Part shown: one piece after another, positions 42,328 through 55,400 of the stretch
Numbering within the stretch: the first letter of the stretch is position 1
Layout: every line of letters begins with the position of its first letter
NCBI GenBank assembly: GCA_023105745.1
Contig: JALGQZ010000013.1
Location: 2,143,501 to 2,207,500, forward strand
Direction: 5' to 3'
Source of the DNA: Austropuccinia psidii
Taxonomy: Eukaryota > Basidiomycota > Pucciniomycetes > Pucciniales > Sphaerophragmiaceae
DNA: 64,000 bases
Notes under the pieces: generated by a model
What the model saw: only the letters and a program-made list of their open reading frames with translations
Database searches by the model: none
What the model was told of the DNA's origin: nothing
Translations under genes and position numbers: made by a program

Positions 42328-44456
42328 AAGATAAAATAAAATTCATTAAAAAAAATAAAAAAATGAAAACTTTAATTTTTTCTTGTTTATGTAATGTCTA
42401 AACTGTACAGTATACTAAACTACCATTCTTCTTCTTTTTTTATTGCAATCATTATCTTTTTGTTTTTCTTATTTTTTTAATTTAATTTATGCTGTTTTTT
42501 TATTTTTTTTTGCAAGTGTTTACAGTACTGTAGAGTACAATACTGTAGTATGGTACTGTACTCCTCCTTTTTCGTTGCGATTGCTGTTTTTTTTTTCTTT
42601 TTTTATTTATATATGTATTATTTTTTTTATTTTTTTATTTTTCATAAAAAAACAAATAAACAATTAAAAAATATTATAAAACAACAAAATTAATAAGGCT
42701 TACTTTATTTCACAGTACAGTTGGACTGTTTTTTTTCTACTGTGATTGATTGTGTTTTTTTATTGTTTTAATTTTTTTTACTGTTTTGCATTGATATGAT
42801 GCTTTTTTTTCTTTTAAAAATTATATATATTTTTTTAGTTCTTTTTTTTATTTAATTCTTTTTATTTTAATTGAATATACTAAATTAATAATATTATATG
42901 ATTATTTTTTTAAGTTTTCTTTTTTTTTGAAGAGAGTTTTTTTTAAATTCGACTTTTATTGTATAGAATTCAAATATTCGTAATTATGGTTTTAACCAAT
43001 GAATGCGTTGTAAACCATCAAAGTAAATATATCAATGAATCAAGTTCAATTGGTTTCAATTTAGTATTTGTTTAGTTGAGTGGAGCTAACAACTAATTTA
43101 ACCAAATAATGTAAGACTAAAGTAACTAGGGGTTTTTTTTTAAAAAAATTAAATTAAAGTTCAATTTAATCTTGAGAATTAATCAATATGAGGTTGATGT
43201 GATTTGTGTATTATTTTATTTTATTTTATTTTGAAATTTGGAGTGGGGTTAAGCTTTGATTTGACCAAATCATATAAGATCAAATTAATTAAAATTCTGA
43301 ATTTTAAATTAAATATTAATTTGTTTGGGTAATGCAATAAATATATTATTGATTTAATCTATGCAATTTATTTATCTACTTTTGAATTAAATTCTCAATG
43401 AGGTTAAATGGTTGATAAGATGTATGTTTAGAATTTTGCATAGCCTTTGATATATGAGAGGTTCAATGGCTAATCTTTGGGAAGAAGAAACTTTCTCCAT
43501 CTTTAATATAAAAGAAGGTATTTTCTCCCAATTCCCAATAAAAAAATATAATTTTGTGTCTTTCATAATAAGATATTTTAAATATTCAAAGTAAATTTAT
43601 AAAAAAAATTAATTTTATAAAGAAATATTTTCATTTGGGTTTAACCTGGCCAGTTATACCTTTCATTATATATTCTTTATTTTATTATTATGATAAAATT
43701 ATTATTTGAACAAATTAAAACTAATAAGATTTCTTGAGAGATCTTATTGATTTTTTCTGGATGACTTTGACCTTCTTAATGCTTGGTTTTATAAACTGTT
43801 ATTGTTATTGTTATTTAATCTTGCTTTATTATCTTGATTATTTTGAAAATTGTTCTTTTAGGCAAGGGGGGTGACTAGTAAATTCTAAAAAAAAATAAAC
43901 CATAAAAAAATATAATTTTACTAAAAAAAATAAATAACCATAAACAAAACTTGTCACCACTCTTGTTTTGTGTGTTATGAGGCTGTGTGTTTTGTTTGGC
44001 CATAGTTGTATCTTCTTCTTAATTTATTTCATATTATAAGACTTCTTCAAAGCTTTCAGATATATACTTGAGTTGTTTTTGTGATCATTCACCTTGAATT
44101 GAATTCTTGAATAAGTTGATATTATTTATTATTATATTGAATATTGATGAGGATAAAATTATAGAGTAAAATTGAAATTACCCAGAATTTCATCCCAAAA
44201 CCTTAAATCATGAAGGATTGATTTAAGAAATAGATACCCACCCTATTTTTTAGTTAAGTTTTTTTTTCTTATAATACATAAAAAAACAAAGAATTATGAT
44301 ACTGATACACTTGAGACTCTTTTTTTCATATATTTTGATATTTGATTTATATATTATTTTATATTTTTATATATTTTTTATTCATATTTGATACTAAAAT
44401 AAAACTAAAATTTATGATATAAGAAAAAAAAGCTTTATTATTATAATAAAACAATC
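42328..44456. other. AT-rich F interior, low complexity, no gene recognised
   Basis: T-rich and A-rich runs (especially 42420-42960), an (ATTTT)n run near 43210-43232, and a short imperfect inverted repeat (GGGGTGACTAGT near 43868 against ACTTGTCACCAC near 43953). I looked for RT, RNase H and integrase signatures in the frames here and found none. Confidence 0.55.
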
Positions 44457-46326
44457 ATTTATAATGTAAAAGTTTGCTGTCAAGCCTACTCTTGAATTTG
44501 GCCTTCTTAGCTGTAAGCTCATTTCTTCTTTCTTCATTGAGATATTGATCTTGAACATCTTCATTCTCATTAAAGTAATCCTGGATAATATTTTCACTTC
44601 TATTTCTATTTTCTGTCCAATCCTCTTTTTGGCTTGAAATTTGTTATTTCCTTGCCAAATAGGCTTGCAAGCTTGGGCACATCTTTTTATTCTGAGTAAT
44701 CCAAAAATATTCCTTTTCTTCCTTAGTCTTCTTCTTCTGTTTACTACTTTTATCTTTGATTCTCTCTAATTTGTTATTCTTTGGTTTACTACTATCTTCC
44801 AACCACTTGACATGTTGGTTTGCACATTCATAGTTGTTCCTAGGATTATTATTATTGTAATCAACAAGATTGGCATTTCTAAGAGGTTGCGAATTTTTAT
44901 AACCTTCCCAAGGGAATTCTTCTTCAGTAAGTATAGACTTCTGTTCTTCTTCAGCTTCTTCTTGTATTTCCATTTGAGAAAATAATCCTACTTAATTCTT
45001 GCATTCTGATTCAGAAAGATGTTTTGCTAAGCTATTTGGTGAGTGTATTGTATTTTTTATGAACTCATTTATGGAATTGTCCCTGATGTATTTAAGCTTC
45101 TTGAATCTTGAATTATTTTCTTGTTCAATATCAAAGTTATTATAAGCTTCTCCAGAGGATTTGTCTTCACGGGGTAAGGCTGTTTGTTGATTTAATTCCT
45201 GTTGTATGTCAATTTGTGACAGTGAATTGATTGAATCATGATATGTTGACTCATCCATGTTAGCTTCATTGATATTTTTAACTGTACTGAAACTGCATTC
45301 TATATCTTTTCTTGTTGAGTTAAAAAAAGGGAACTCCATTTTTAAAGGTTCTTCTTCTAAGAAAAAGGGTATATCTTTTGCTTTATTTTGGTCATTTCCC
45401 CCTATAGGGTTTTCAATTTGTTTTTCTAAGTCTAATTCTTTTCTGATAAGTCTTGGATCAATATTTTCCATATTAGGGCATGATTTATTTTCTCCACTAA
45501 TTACTTCCATCAAAATTCTAGGATCAATATTTTCAAATTTTGAGGGAAAAAAGATTTGTGACTTCTCAAAATTAGTAAATTTCTTTTTGTGTATAGCTCT
45601 TTGATGAAAATTATGTTTATTAATTGTCTTACTTGCTCCTTCATCAGATATTGAAATTTATTGAGGATAAGTATTTTAATTATGGTGTGAATTTTCAATA
45701 GTATCATTCAAAATTTCATTTAAACTTGCATATTCTTGAGATTTTGGAATTATATCAATATTTTCCTCCTGGATTTTGAGCTGATTTTGAGTAGTAATGT
45801 ACTTCTTTTTGGAAATGTTATATTTGAGGGAAAATTATTTTAATGAGTTGAGTGCTAATTTATCAATTTGAGAACTTAAACTTTAGATTCTGAGCTGACA
45901 CTAAATATTGTTACAACTGGCTTGATACTTGACTTCCAATTATTCTTAAATAATCCCTTTGAAAGGTATTTCAAAGATTTAGTAGGTGAGATAAACTTTT
46001 TTAATGTTTTTCCTTTGATGTCTTCAGTATTCTTGAAGTTATAACTCTTGATGGCTTGAGATATTTGGCTACAAGTATTTCCATTGTCTTTTCTTGAGGC
46101 TAAAGTTCCTAGAGAGTTTTCTTCTTTAAGATTTGAATTGAAATCTTCTGTATCAATTGGAGCTAATTCCTCATGAATTTTCACTTTGTATTTTGAATCC
46201 TTCACTTCTTCACTATCAAGTACTTGATGAGAGTTTTCCACAAAGCTTTCTTGGTTTTTGAGGCTTGATTCATTCTCTTTTTGTAATTATTGCCAATATT
46301 CCAAGTTAGAAACTGCACATGTTTCC
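44457..46326 (-). pseudogene. Element F post-protease tail, hydrophilic, unknown
   Basis: Minus-strand open pieces at 45876-46241, 44992-45513, 44644-44973 and a final stretch to about 44457, in two frames with stops between. The composition is rich in Asn, Lys, Glu, Ser and Asp, with no hydrophobic core and no recognised domain. The first piece joins the protease ORF across the solo LTR at 46332-48319, so it appears to be the C-terminal part of the gag-protease ORF. In related elements RT would be expected here. It could be a linker whose downstream pol was lost. Confidence 0.5.
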
Positions 46327-46331
46327 ATTCC

Positions 46332-48319
46332 TGTAAGGTTTGACTATGACACAATAAGTAAAAATTACTAATACTTTACTTACTGTACTATGAATGTCCT
46401 TATAAATAAAATAAAAAAGATAAAAATAATTATAATAATAAAGAATTATTATAATTATTGCGCAAAAATAATTATATTATTGAGTAAATATAATAATATT
46501 ATTTATATTATGAAAAAAATAATATAATAAATAAATATATTAATATAAGATAATTAATATATTTAAGAGCACTTTATTATTGTTACCAACAAATAATGAA
46601 GGCGTAAAAAAGTGTTTTTTATTGATAAAAAACAATTAATAACAATAATATGACTAATATTAAAGTTGTGAATTAATATACATACTATTTATATTAACTA
46701 TAGAATTATTTAGAGTAATGATAGACAGAAAATTATTATAATAAGAAGAAATAACCTACTTTTAATACTTAATATAATAGTTTTGAATAATTTTACGCCA
46801 AAAAATGTAAATAAAACCTTTTTAAATTGTATTTACAATAAAGTTTAAGAGAAATTACAAATATTCTAAATTTTACGTGGAATTGAGATTTTTAAGAGAT
46901 TTTTAAACAAAACAGTTAAATAAATAGAATAATCACATCAAAGATGATGATTATAATAAGATTATCTTTGGTCTTTAATAATATAAGAGATTTATATATA
47001 AAGAATAAAGAAATTACCTTTTGATTTAAATATTTTAGTGTTTTGTAAGCATCTGAGGGGAAAACAGAGCAAAAAGAGCTCTATTTATAGTAAATACCTC
47101 CCTCCTAGAGTCCAGCAGGCTTCTAGTAGACGTGTCCTGATGCTTTCTACTAGAATTGATCAATATTTTGAGTTTTGGTGATGATTACATAATGATTAAG
47201 CCATCTTACCTCATAATTACCCCATTATTTAGAGTTATTACTATAACTCTAAGTTTGACAACATCATAGGCTTGGAAGAAGCATAAACTTTGTAGATTTT
47301 ATTAGTATTAATCATATTCTAATACTATTTGCCAGATTTATCACTTATATGACTGTTAAGCTTAGATAAGATTACAGTGAGTGATCTTAAATGATCAAAT
47401 TTTAGCTTACACTTTGATCATTAATAACTTTTAAGCTATACATGCTACAGCTATTCTGAGAGGTGGATCTGATAGCTTGGCATGTCCTTATTACACTTCC
47501 AAGAGCATTTTATTACATCATCAAAACTCTATTTTTGATGATTTTTCTTGTAACTCATCTTTTCTGTCCAAATTTAATATTTTAAACTTCAAACCATGAT
47601 TTCAAGGGGTTATACCTTGAATATTATAATAAAAAAATACTTCATTATTCACGAATGAACTAGTACAATCTGACTGTCTACCTCTTTTTAAGTTTGGACC
47701 ACTTTCACAACAAGGTGGTCAACAGCTCTATTGATTTTAATCAATAATCCATCACAGGTTTTAACCTTGTTTATAGCTTGTGAAATGAAGTTCATTTCTG
47801 TATTCTTACCGTATTTATGTGGGGACTTTCCTTTTGGTTCATCACTCTATCATGTATATTTAAAGAGATATTAGCTACAATCCTTGAATATACATGTTGA
47901 CCAAAAAAGTGCATATATTCAGCTTAACTCCTTAAGTATTGACTTTGAAGATTAGCTTCTCAATTATTTCATGTGTAGAAATTTATGGGGAATCCAATGG
48001 GACAATTTATTTCAGATTTTGTTTCATTGATATTTGAAATAATCAAGGATTGATGTTTTTTATAAGGTGTTATTACTTATAACTCTTTGAATATTGACTT
48101 TAAAGATATTCCAGAAAAATGGTATATGTGTATTTTACCATGAGAAATCCAATGGTGTAATTTACTTCACATTTTTATTCATTGGATTTTAAGTTAAACC
48201 AAGTTTTATGCCTATTTATGGCAGTTTTGTAGTTTTAAGGTAATTTTTTTGAAGGTATAATTATTTTGAATATTTCTTGTGACCTTTTTGGGTATGTGCT
48301 CATATCTCAAAGGTTCACA
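46332..48319 (-). repeat. Solo A-type LTR in element F
   Basis: 1,988 bp, TGTAAGGTTTGACTATGAC to AAAGGTTCACA, with the perfect target duplication ATTCC at 46327-46331 and 48320-48324. Same family and length as the A LTR (7615-9603), but it has the normal terminal CACA. Confidence 0.95.
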
Positions 48320-48324
48320 ATTCC

Positions 48325-49562
48325 TGCTGGTGGATCTTCTCTCCATCCTACTTTCTGTGGTGAGCACATTGGTAAGCAAAGTCTTCTTCCATCTGGCTCT
48401 ACATAACTGAATATTCCCCTTTCTGTGTAGAAAAGTCCAATCTTATGTTATTATCTGAAAGGAAAGGCCTTCCCAATACTGTGTGAACTGCTCCTCTTGC
48501 TACAAAAAGATGTATCTTTCTTTCTTCCCCAGTGACTAAAGTGATTGGGGTAGATTCTGCTAATCCAACTATTGAGGTACAATGACCACCAATTCCTCTT
48601 AAATTCATGTCAAGGCATCTTGTGGTAAGTCCTTCTTTGATTGCTGAATCCTCTGGTATTATATTCAATTCTGATCCTGTGTCAATTAATGCCATTATTT
48701 TATGTCCTTCATCTCCTAAATATACTTGCATAAATCCCAATGGACAGGCATAATGTAATTTTGGCTGTTCATAATTACCCAAATGATGATTTATTAGTTT
48801 GATTTGAATTTCCTTTGTATCAATTGAGTTAATAGATTTTTTCTCTTCCTCTGACAGGTTCTTCAATTGATTCAAAAACTTTGGCGACATGACTAAAATT
48901 TGTTCCAAGGTAAGATTTATTTTCTGATCCAATACCTTTTTGATAATTTGTGCCATAGTCTCTTGAATATCTAATTTCTCCTCTTTTATGATTTTCCTTT
49001 CATTGAATTTTTTCATTTGTTCTTGAGTATTTTCAGTTTGATCAATTTTAGGTTCCTGTGGAAGTATTCCTTTTTCATTTTTCACCAGTTGAGGGTTCTT
49101 ATATTTAGCTGGAATAATTGTTTTCTCTTCTTCCTTTTTCTCATCTTCAATATAAGCTCCAGGTATATTTGGTCTTTTCTTTATAGGTGTTTCCCCTTTT
49201 GGATGTGATCTTAAAGAATCTTGATTGGTATTTTCTGCTCTTGAATTTCTTTCTTTAGTATTTCTAAATCCATAATTACTTAAAAGTGGCTCATTGGCTG
49301 ATGAAATAGTTGGTGGTTTCCAGCTTCCCCAGTTCTCAACTTTGGCTATAGCAGTTGCACTATCATCTTTCTTTAATTGTATTATGCTCATTGGATTAGG
49401 TTTGGGTAATGATTCTTTAGCTTCATATTCTTTCATTTTCTTTGTGAGTTCTTCTTGCTCTTTTGCAAAATCTTCAAACAACTTCTTTGGAGCCATTTTA
49501 CCATCAGTTGGAACTCTTTGCCAATTGTAAAAAAAAATTAGCCTCCTTGTCTGCTGACCCAT
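48325..49562 (-). pseudogene. Element F aspartic protease
   Basis: The open piece 48399-49562 (387 residues) starts in the basic spacer after the zinc knuckle (YNWQRVPTDGKMAPKKLFED). A long Lys/Glu-rich region follows, then a retroviral protease: catalytic ALIDTGSELNIIPED near residue 295, GIGGHCTSIVGLAE and VLGRPFLSDNNIRLDF. The reading continues past 48399 in another frame into 48325 and then across the solo LTR. The protease itself looks intact. It belongs to a different Ty3/Gypsy lineage from A-E. Confidence 0.85.
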
Positions 49563-49565
49563 TTC

Positions 49566-51129
49566 TTATTTTGATCATCAAAGAGGTAGTTGCATCTATT
49601 CACTGAATGTCCTTCCTCAAGACAGTATTAACATTTGACATAAGGCTTTGGTATGTGTTGTGCTGGTGAATAAGGAACATGCCTTTGTGATAATGGAGGT
49701 AAATTATTTCTTGGCTTGAACTTTTGATTATTGAATTGATTATTGGTAACCCCTCCCATTTGAGGTTTGGATAGACTTTTCAATTCTTCCAGTTGAGTCA
49801 TAAATTTCTTGAAATCTTCATTTTCCCCTTGTGCCTGCTTTCTAGTTTCCATTTTTTGTTCTTTGAGGGATTCAGTAATTTACTTCATCTTATTAAAAGC
49901 TTCATTCATTCCTGGAAAAGCCTCTGCCTTGAAGTGAACTCTCTTTTTATTTTCAGTAACATTCCTTCCTGTATCTCTCGATGATGAGACTCCTTTGGTT
50001 AATAATATTCTGGCTTCCAATTCTTGTTCAATGTACTTCTTGAGGATCTTCATAGGTGGTATAAGTTATCCTCCATCTTCCGCTCTAACCATGACATTAT
50101 CTTTAATCATTTCCTTACTTATGGCTCCTTTAATATCAGCTGAGAGGCAGTCAAATAAATCTTCATGTAACATGTTATCTTGAGGAATATACCTCTATCT
50201 TAATAAGTAAGTAACAATAGTTTCATATTCTCCCATAAATTTTGTATATTGTGATAGACTACCAATTCCTCCATCTTCTTGAGTATCATTAAGAAGCTTA
50301 ATGAGTGAGTCTTTTCTGTATCTTCTTTCATGTTCAACTCTGCCCCATTTTGTTATAAGATCTTTCTTAAGTTGTGTCCAATTTCCTTCTTCATAACCTG
50401 GCATAGCTTCAATTGCATCATTAATTCTTGGTTCTGTAGTCCAAAATGCCATTTGCATTGCTAGGTCTTCATCTGTTTCGCCTTCAATTTGAGCTATCCT
50501 TTCCACTTTTCTGATAAATTTATTTGTAATCTTTTGCTTTAATTTTAACTACAGGTCTTTCTTGTCTTGGCACTTTCTGCTGTGATGTACTTGGATTATT
50601 AGGTGTAGTGACAAAAACTCTGCTTGGAATATTTTGAGTTCTTGGTTCTGTGACTGGAGTAGAGGTTGCTCTAGGACCAGGTGTAGGTGATATTGGTGAG
50701 TCTTCAGGCCTAACATGCCATGGGAATGTGGGTTCACTTGGACTAGCTACAGGTGTGTAAGATGTTTTTTTCCCTTCTTTTACCTTTCTTTTTGCTTTGT
50801 GTTAACAATATATCTTGCATTTGTTTTATAAGACTTTATATCTGTACTGTTTGATCTTCTTCTTCACTTTCTTCTACATACTGTCCTTCTACAGTATCTT
50901 CACGTAATGGTGGTAAGTCATATGTTGATTGTTTATTCATTTCTACTTGATAAACTGATCCTTTAAATTCTTTTGTAATTCTCTTGTTTTTCTTTGCTTC
51001 TTGAATTAAGTTTAAAAAAATCTCCTTAATTCTTCTTTTTCCTTCTGTTCTGTTCTTGGTGTTGCAATGAGTAAATGAATATCCTGAGGTGTTTGATTTT
51101 CTGGTATTCTTTCCTTTACTGGATAACAA
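49566..51129 (-). pseudogene. gag: Element F gag (capsid and zinc knuckle), broken
   Basis: Pieces in different frames. 50836-51129 is a basic N-terminal part. The Pro/Ser/Thr-rich stretch 50516-50800 follows. 50195-50506 is a capsid segment with AMQMAFWTTEPRINDAIEAM and GNWTQLKKDLITKWG, typical of fungal Gypsy Gag. 49628-49852 leads to a CCHC knuckle (49588-49633) in which the residue after the first Cys is a TAA stop; the rest reads YCLEEGHSVNRC. Frameshifts are near 50515 and in the poly-A run near 49530. Confidence 0.8.
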
Positions 51130-51326
51130 AAATGGTATGATTGATTTGATGATTGTGAGGGTGATGATGATTTGGAATGATATTTATTTCCAGGTTCCAG
51201 ATTGTATTAATGTTTTGATAGTTAATTATTGATAAATGATATTTTTTTTGTAAGTTAAGTTGATTTGGTTTTTTTCTTTTATTGATGATTGAATGATTGT
51301 TGAATGTTAAAGTTAAAATGGTGACT

Positions 51327-51338
51327 GTTGGGACACCA
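51327..51338 (-). other. Primer-binding site of element F
   Basis: TGGTGTCCCAAC on the minus strand, two bases from the LTR. It differs from the A/C site, so another tRNA primer is used. The segment 51130-51326 between it and gag is an AT-rich leader with no gene seen. Confidence 0.7.
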
Positions 51339-51340
51339 GA

Positions 51341-52598
51341 TGTGGAACTCCTTTTAGTGTAGGATTAGATAAGGCAGTCCTTGAGGGGGAAATCACAGTT
51401 AAGCAGTTTTGAATTGCTGAAATAATCCTGTAGCCAAGGGTGCTAATGGTGTTTTAGCTGCCCCTCTGAATATACTAAACAATCTCCCTACAGAGCTCAC
51501 AAATCAATATTAAGTATTGTGGCTTTACAACCAGAGAAGACTTTTTAGGAGTCTCAATCAGACCTATTTAATAATAATATAAGTAACTTAAACGTTAAAA
51601 TAGTCTAAAATATAGTTTTCAAATATTAATATAAGATGATCTTAAGGGTAAGACCTTAATAGTATAAGAGGTTGATTAAATATAATATTAATAATATATA
51701 TTTTAAAGGGGTAAGTTCAATTTGATGTTATCTCTGTTATGAGAATTATTTTTTCTGGGAGGGTAATTGCTAATATAATATAACAACAAGACCTTTACTA
51801 ATATATTTGTACAATATATTTCTAATATAGAATGGATATTTGTTAAATATATGATTGATATAATAGAATGTAAGTGTAATTTTCTTTTTATAAAATATTT
51901 ATTTGTAAAGTTGTTTTTTTTAATATGAAGATATAATAAGAATTTTTTTCCTTTATAATGTAAAGGCTATGGGGATAAAATCAATATTATGAGTATTATT
52001 GATAATATTATAATTATAAGACTAATAATTCAAACATAGGGTTGATTAATAATATAAAGTAGACCTTCTGTTAACTACTATTAATTAGAAATCACTATGA
52101 ATTAAGCTTATAGGTCTATAATACCTCAATAAAATAACTAGATTATCCTACTAGTAAGGGATGGATGAATTAGTCTCCATCTTGGTATATAATTCCCATT
52201 TAAATAATAATACTACATTGAACTACTATTGAGGGATGAATAGTTATTCTCCTTCTTCTTAATAATTTATTGCATTCATGGGGAGAAGAGGAGAAAATGA
52301 GGGAGAGAGGCCCTCTATTTATATTCTTTGGGCTCTCCATAGAGGCACTCAAAAATAAGGGACTTGGAATTTTTCCACTTCTTTTTGCTGGGATAATTCT
52401 TTATAGTGGTGAGATACCATCTGTTTGGTTGATTGCACCATTTTTATGTATGATTATGTAATCTGAGATGTTTTTGCTGGTGAGAAATTTTGAGATGGTG
52501 TCATTTCTTCAAGGTATTGCACCATATGTTTGGTATATTGCACAATTTCTGGGACTTGACATATATTTCAATTAAACTTTCAGATTATTATGCACAGC
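51341..52598 (-). repeat. 5' LTR of element F, cut by element D
   Basis: Starts TGTGGAACTCC and follows the F 3' LTR until ...TATGCACAGC, where D begins. The equivalent uninterrupted site is near 23939. The remainder lies right of D, outside the window. ACAGC at 52594-52598 is the expected left target duplication of D. Confidence 0.88.
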
Positions 52599-54038
52599 TG
52601 TATGGCTGAGTCTATGATGAGAGTATTAAAAAGTATTTACAACTCTTAACTATGACTGTGAGACGGTAACTAAAGATTTAAAAGATTTTTATAAGAGTTA
52701 AAGATGGTTTAATTTAATAATAAGAGGGCTCTACTATAAGGAATATAGTGGTGGTCAGTGCTGTTGAAAGCCCTGGGTGCAGCTTTACCTGTTGGGTTAC
52801 AATAATAAAGACTACAATACTTTAAGTTAAGATTATACCTGGTAATTACCCAAGAGTAAATCTGTTTTTGAAAGTTTACTACATAGGGTATTCAAGAGCA
52901 GGATGAGGAGACAATTCTGGCTGGGAAAAAGCCTCCTTTTTATCCTGAAATGGGGTGGAAAGGGTGCTAGACCTTTCCACATAGAGGAAGTGAAGATTTT
53001 TCACTCTCTAGGACTGGCTTGTGGTTTGCAAATGGCCTGTACATCCTATATTTGTCCCAGATGTGGTTTTGAAACCACATCTGGGCAGTTTTCACCAATA
53101 CATGGTGAAAGTTTCCATCTGGGGACCTCACAGCCTTATTCTGACATGTATGACGCGTAGAATGCTGTATCAAAACTATATGGGACCCCAGTACTGACTG
53201 ACTTATGAGGTATTGAAGTATGAACATGCTTATTTGTCTGTTTGACACCTCATAATCAGAGTACAACTGTATCGTGTCATAATACAGCTGTATTGGTCAT
53301 ATTGTGTGATTATAACCTTCAAATGGCCATAACTCTGTCAGTTTTTGAGATATCATGCTCAAAGTTGGTTCAGTGTGTAGCCCTGTATGTGCTCTACACA
53401 ATGATACCCAATTTGGTATGGCTATCATTCAATATGACAAAGTTATCCCATGTACAAGGTTTTCTGTACATAGGCGTGGTTTGGGCAAAAAGCTGTATTG
53501 AGCTTGTTTGCCTCATAACTTCTGTTATATTTGAGATATGAAGAAGTAGATGGCACCATCAGATAGCCTTGATTGTGCTCTTTCCAAAGAGACCCCACTT
53601 CAAGTATCCCACACTAAAACTGTAGAAGTTAGATGGGAGGTGAATGTTTTGTTCACCTTTATTCGGCCTGAAATTGACCATAACTCCAGTAGAATTGTGG
53701 CTAGCTCAGTTTGGCTTGTACCATTGGATAGCCCTGCCTTAGAGCTTCATTTTGAGTACCCAATTTATGGGGTTAAGCCTCTCCTTCTATATTTTAGATG
53801 AGAGGTGAAAATTAAGGTTTATGCTCAGCAATAACTTTCAGCAGGAATAACTTTGTTATTTCTTGTCCTATGGTGATCGGACTTATATTTTCAGAAAGAG
53901 GTGAGTTTCCTCTTTCTTTCAATACCTTTTGAGCTTATCTGGCCCAGTCTCATGTTTTGGTGGTATCTTGGCTATGCCATTGGTTTATGGTATTTTGACT
54001 GTCATGCTTGTGCTCTGGTTTTGAGTCACAGGCTGACA
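52599..54038 (-). repeat. 3' LTR of element D
   Basis: 1,440 bp, TGTATGGCTGAGTC to GAGTCACAGGCTGACA. It keeps the inner hairpin CAGATGTGG...CCACATCTG at about 53048-53073. The outer stem is degraded. ORFs such as 53242-53541 are not conserved in the other copies. Confidence 0.92.
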
Positions 54039-54057
54039 TAACCTCCCTCTAAAAAAG
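54039..54057 (-). other. Polypurine tract of element D
   Basis: On the minus strand CTTTTTTAGAGGGAGG, next to the LTR. The same tract is at 59995-60013 in E. Confidence 0.75.
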
Positions 54058-54062
54058 GCTCA

Positions 54063-55400
54063 TCAATGATGAGACTGTTCAGTCCTCCTGGAGGCCCTGA
54101 ATCTTCTTATATGAAAGTTCCCATCTGGTATGGCATCTTCTGCCAACCATTTGTCTTTATCAGCTGTTTGGTGTTTGAATCTGACTAAGTATTGTCTTTG
54201 ATCCTTTCCATTAAGTCTGATCTTTCTGGCCCTGATTATTTTACTCACAGGCCCCGGGGAGTCCTCCACTTCCACTATATTGGGTGGTATGGGGTTCTTC
54301 TTCCTGGAGGGGAATTTATCCTCCTCTGTTTGGAAGTATTGTTTGACCAAACTTGCTGGGAAGACTGGGTGCTTCCTGGAAAATTCCTCTGTAAGTTTTA
54401 CTTCCACTGCATTCTTTCCTATCAACCTAATGATAGTCAAAGGCCCTACAAATGAGTCATTCATCTTCTTGGGTACTTTAAGATTCTTAACGTTTAGTGT
54501 AGACACTAGCACCTGGTCCCCTTCTTTAAAGTCAGGTTCCATGTGTGTCTTGTCCCACCTCTGTTTATTATGTTCTTTTGCCTCAGCTATACATTTGGCA
54601 GCTGTGTCACAAGCCCTCTTACACATATCATGGAAGTCTTTGGCTGTGGGGTAGATGGTTAGAAGATTCTTCTTCAAGTGATCCACAGGAAAAAGGGGAT
54701 TCCACCCTTTCTCTACAACTGCAGGTGTTCTTCCTGTGGTAGAGTGCTGACTTGTATTATGGGCCATTTGGACAGCTGGTAGAAGGGTAACCCAGTCATG
54801 GGTGTATCCTTCATGGTCCTTGTATTCCATGACACAGGCACAGAACCTTCTAAGGATGTCTTCCATAGTCTGGATCATCCTCTCAGCTAGGCCATCTGTT
54901 TGGGGATGGTAAGCTGTGGAAAAAGCAAGCTTGGTGCCAAGCATGTAATACCAGTTGGTCCCAAATTCAGATGTGAATTTTGAGTCCCTATCACTAATGA
55001 TTATTTTAGGGACTCCACAGGTAGATATGATGTTATTCCAGAATAACAGGGCAGTATCCATGGCTGTGTCCTCCTTGTGGCATGGTAGACACCTCATGCT
55101 CTTGCAAACCTATCAACTATGATGAGGCAGGAATTATATTTTTCTTTGCCTCCTGGGACAAGTCCTGTGACCCAGTCCATGTTGATTGTTTCCCATGGGT
55201 GCTTGGGTTCCTCTATGTGCTGAAGTAACCCATACTTCTTCCCATGTTTCCTATTTTCCTTTTGGCATCTTTCACACGTGTTTATGTATTCACTCAACTC
55301 CTGCTCCCACTTGGGCCACCAAGCTGTGCTTGCTACCCTCTCTTTGGTCCTGTCTTCACTAGTGTCCCATATAGGGGCAGTCATGGCATTCCTGCAGGAT
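54063..55400 (-). pseudogene. pol: Element D integrase and chromodomain, frameshifted
   Basis: 55094-55384 holds the zinc region (NTCERCQKENRKHGKKYG) and [20 protein letters not shown] with the first catalytic Asp. 54063-55097 holds IISDRDSKF (second Asp), [19 protein letters not shown] (Glu), the C-terminal domain ([15 protein letters not shown]) and a chromodomain ([20 protein letters not shown]). A frame change near 55096 separates the two pieces, and another is near 55375. The catalytic residues remain, but no single ORF does. Confidence 0.9.

Larger units (their letters stand above)
22682..52598 (-). mobile_element. Element F, gag-protease element without visible RT, heavily nested
   Basis: 3' LTR 22682-24651, polypurine tract, AT-rich interior, long C-terminal ORF remnants (44457-46326), protease (48325-49562), gag (49566-51129), primer-binding site (51327-51338) and 5' LTR (from 51341, cut at 52598 by D). 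Later insertions inside are C (25513-39885), a B-type solo LTR (40500-42327), an A-type solo LTR (46332-48319) and D. With these removed, the interior is about 8.5 kb. I found no RT, RNase H or integrase motif on either strand of it. Confidence 0.75.

Noticed and set aside
42443..42667. Phe-rich plus-strand ORF suggesting a membrane protein
   Set aside because: It arises from T-rich low-complexity DNA and has no supporting context.
44412..46241. A host gene on the minus strand
   Set aside because: The pieces join the F protease ORF across a solo LTR with a perfect duplication, so they belong to the element. No known domain is present.
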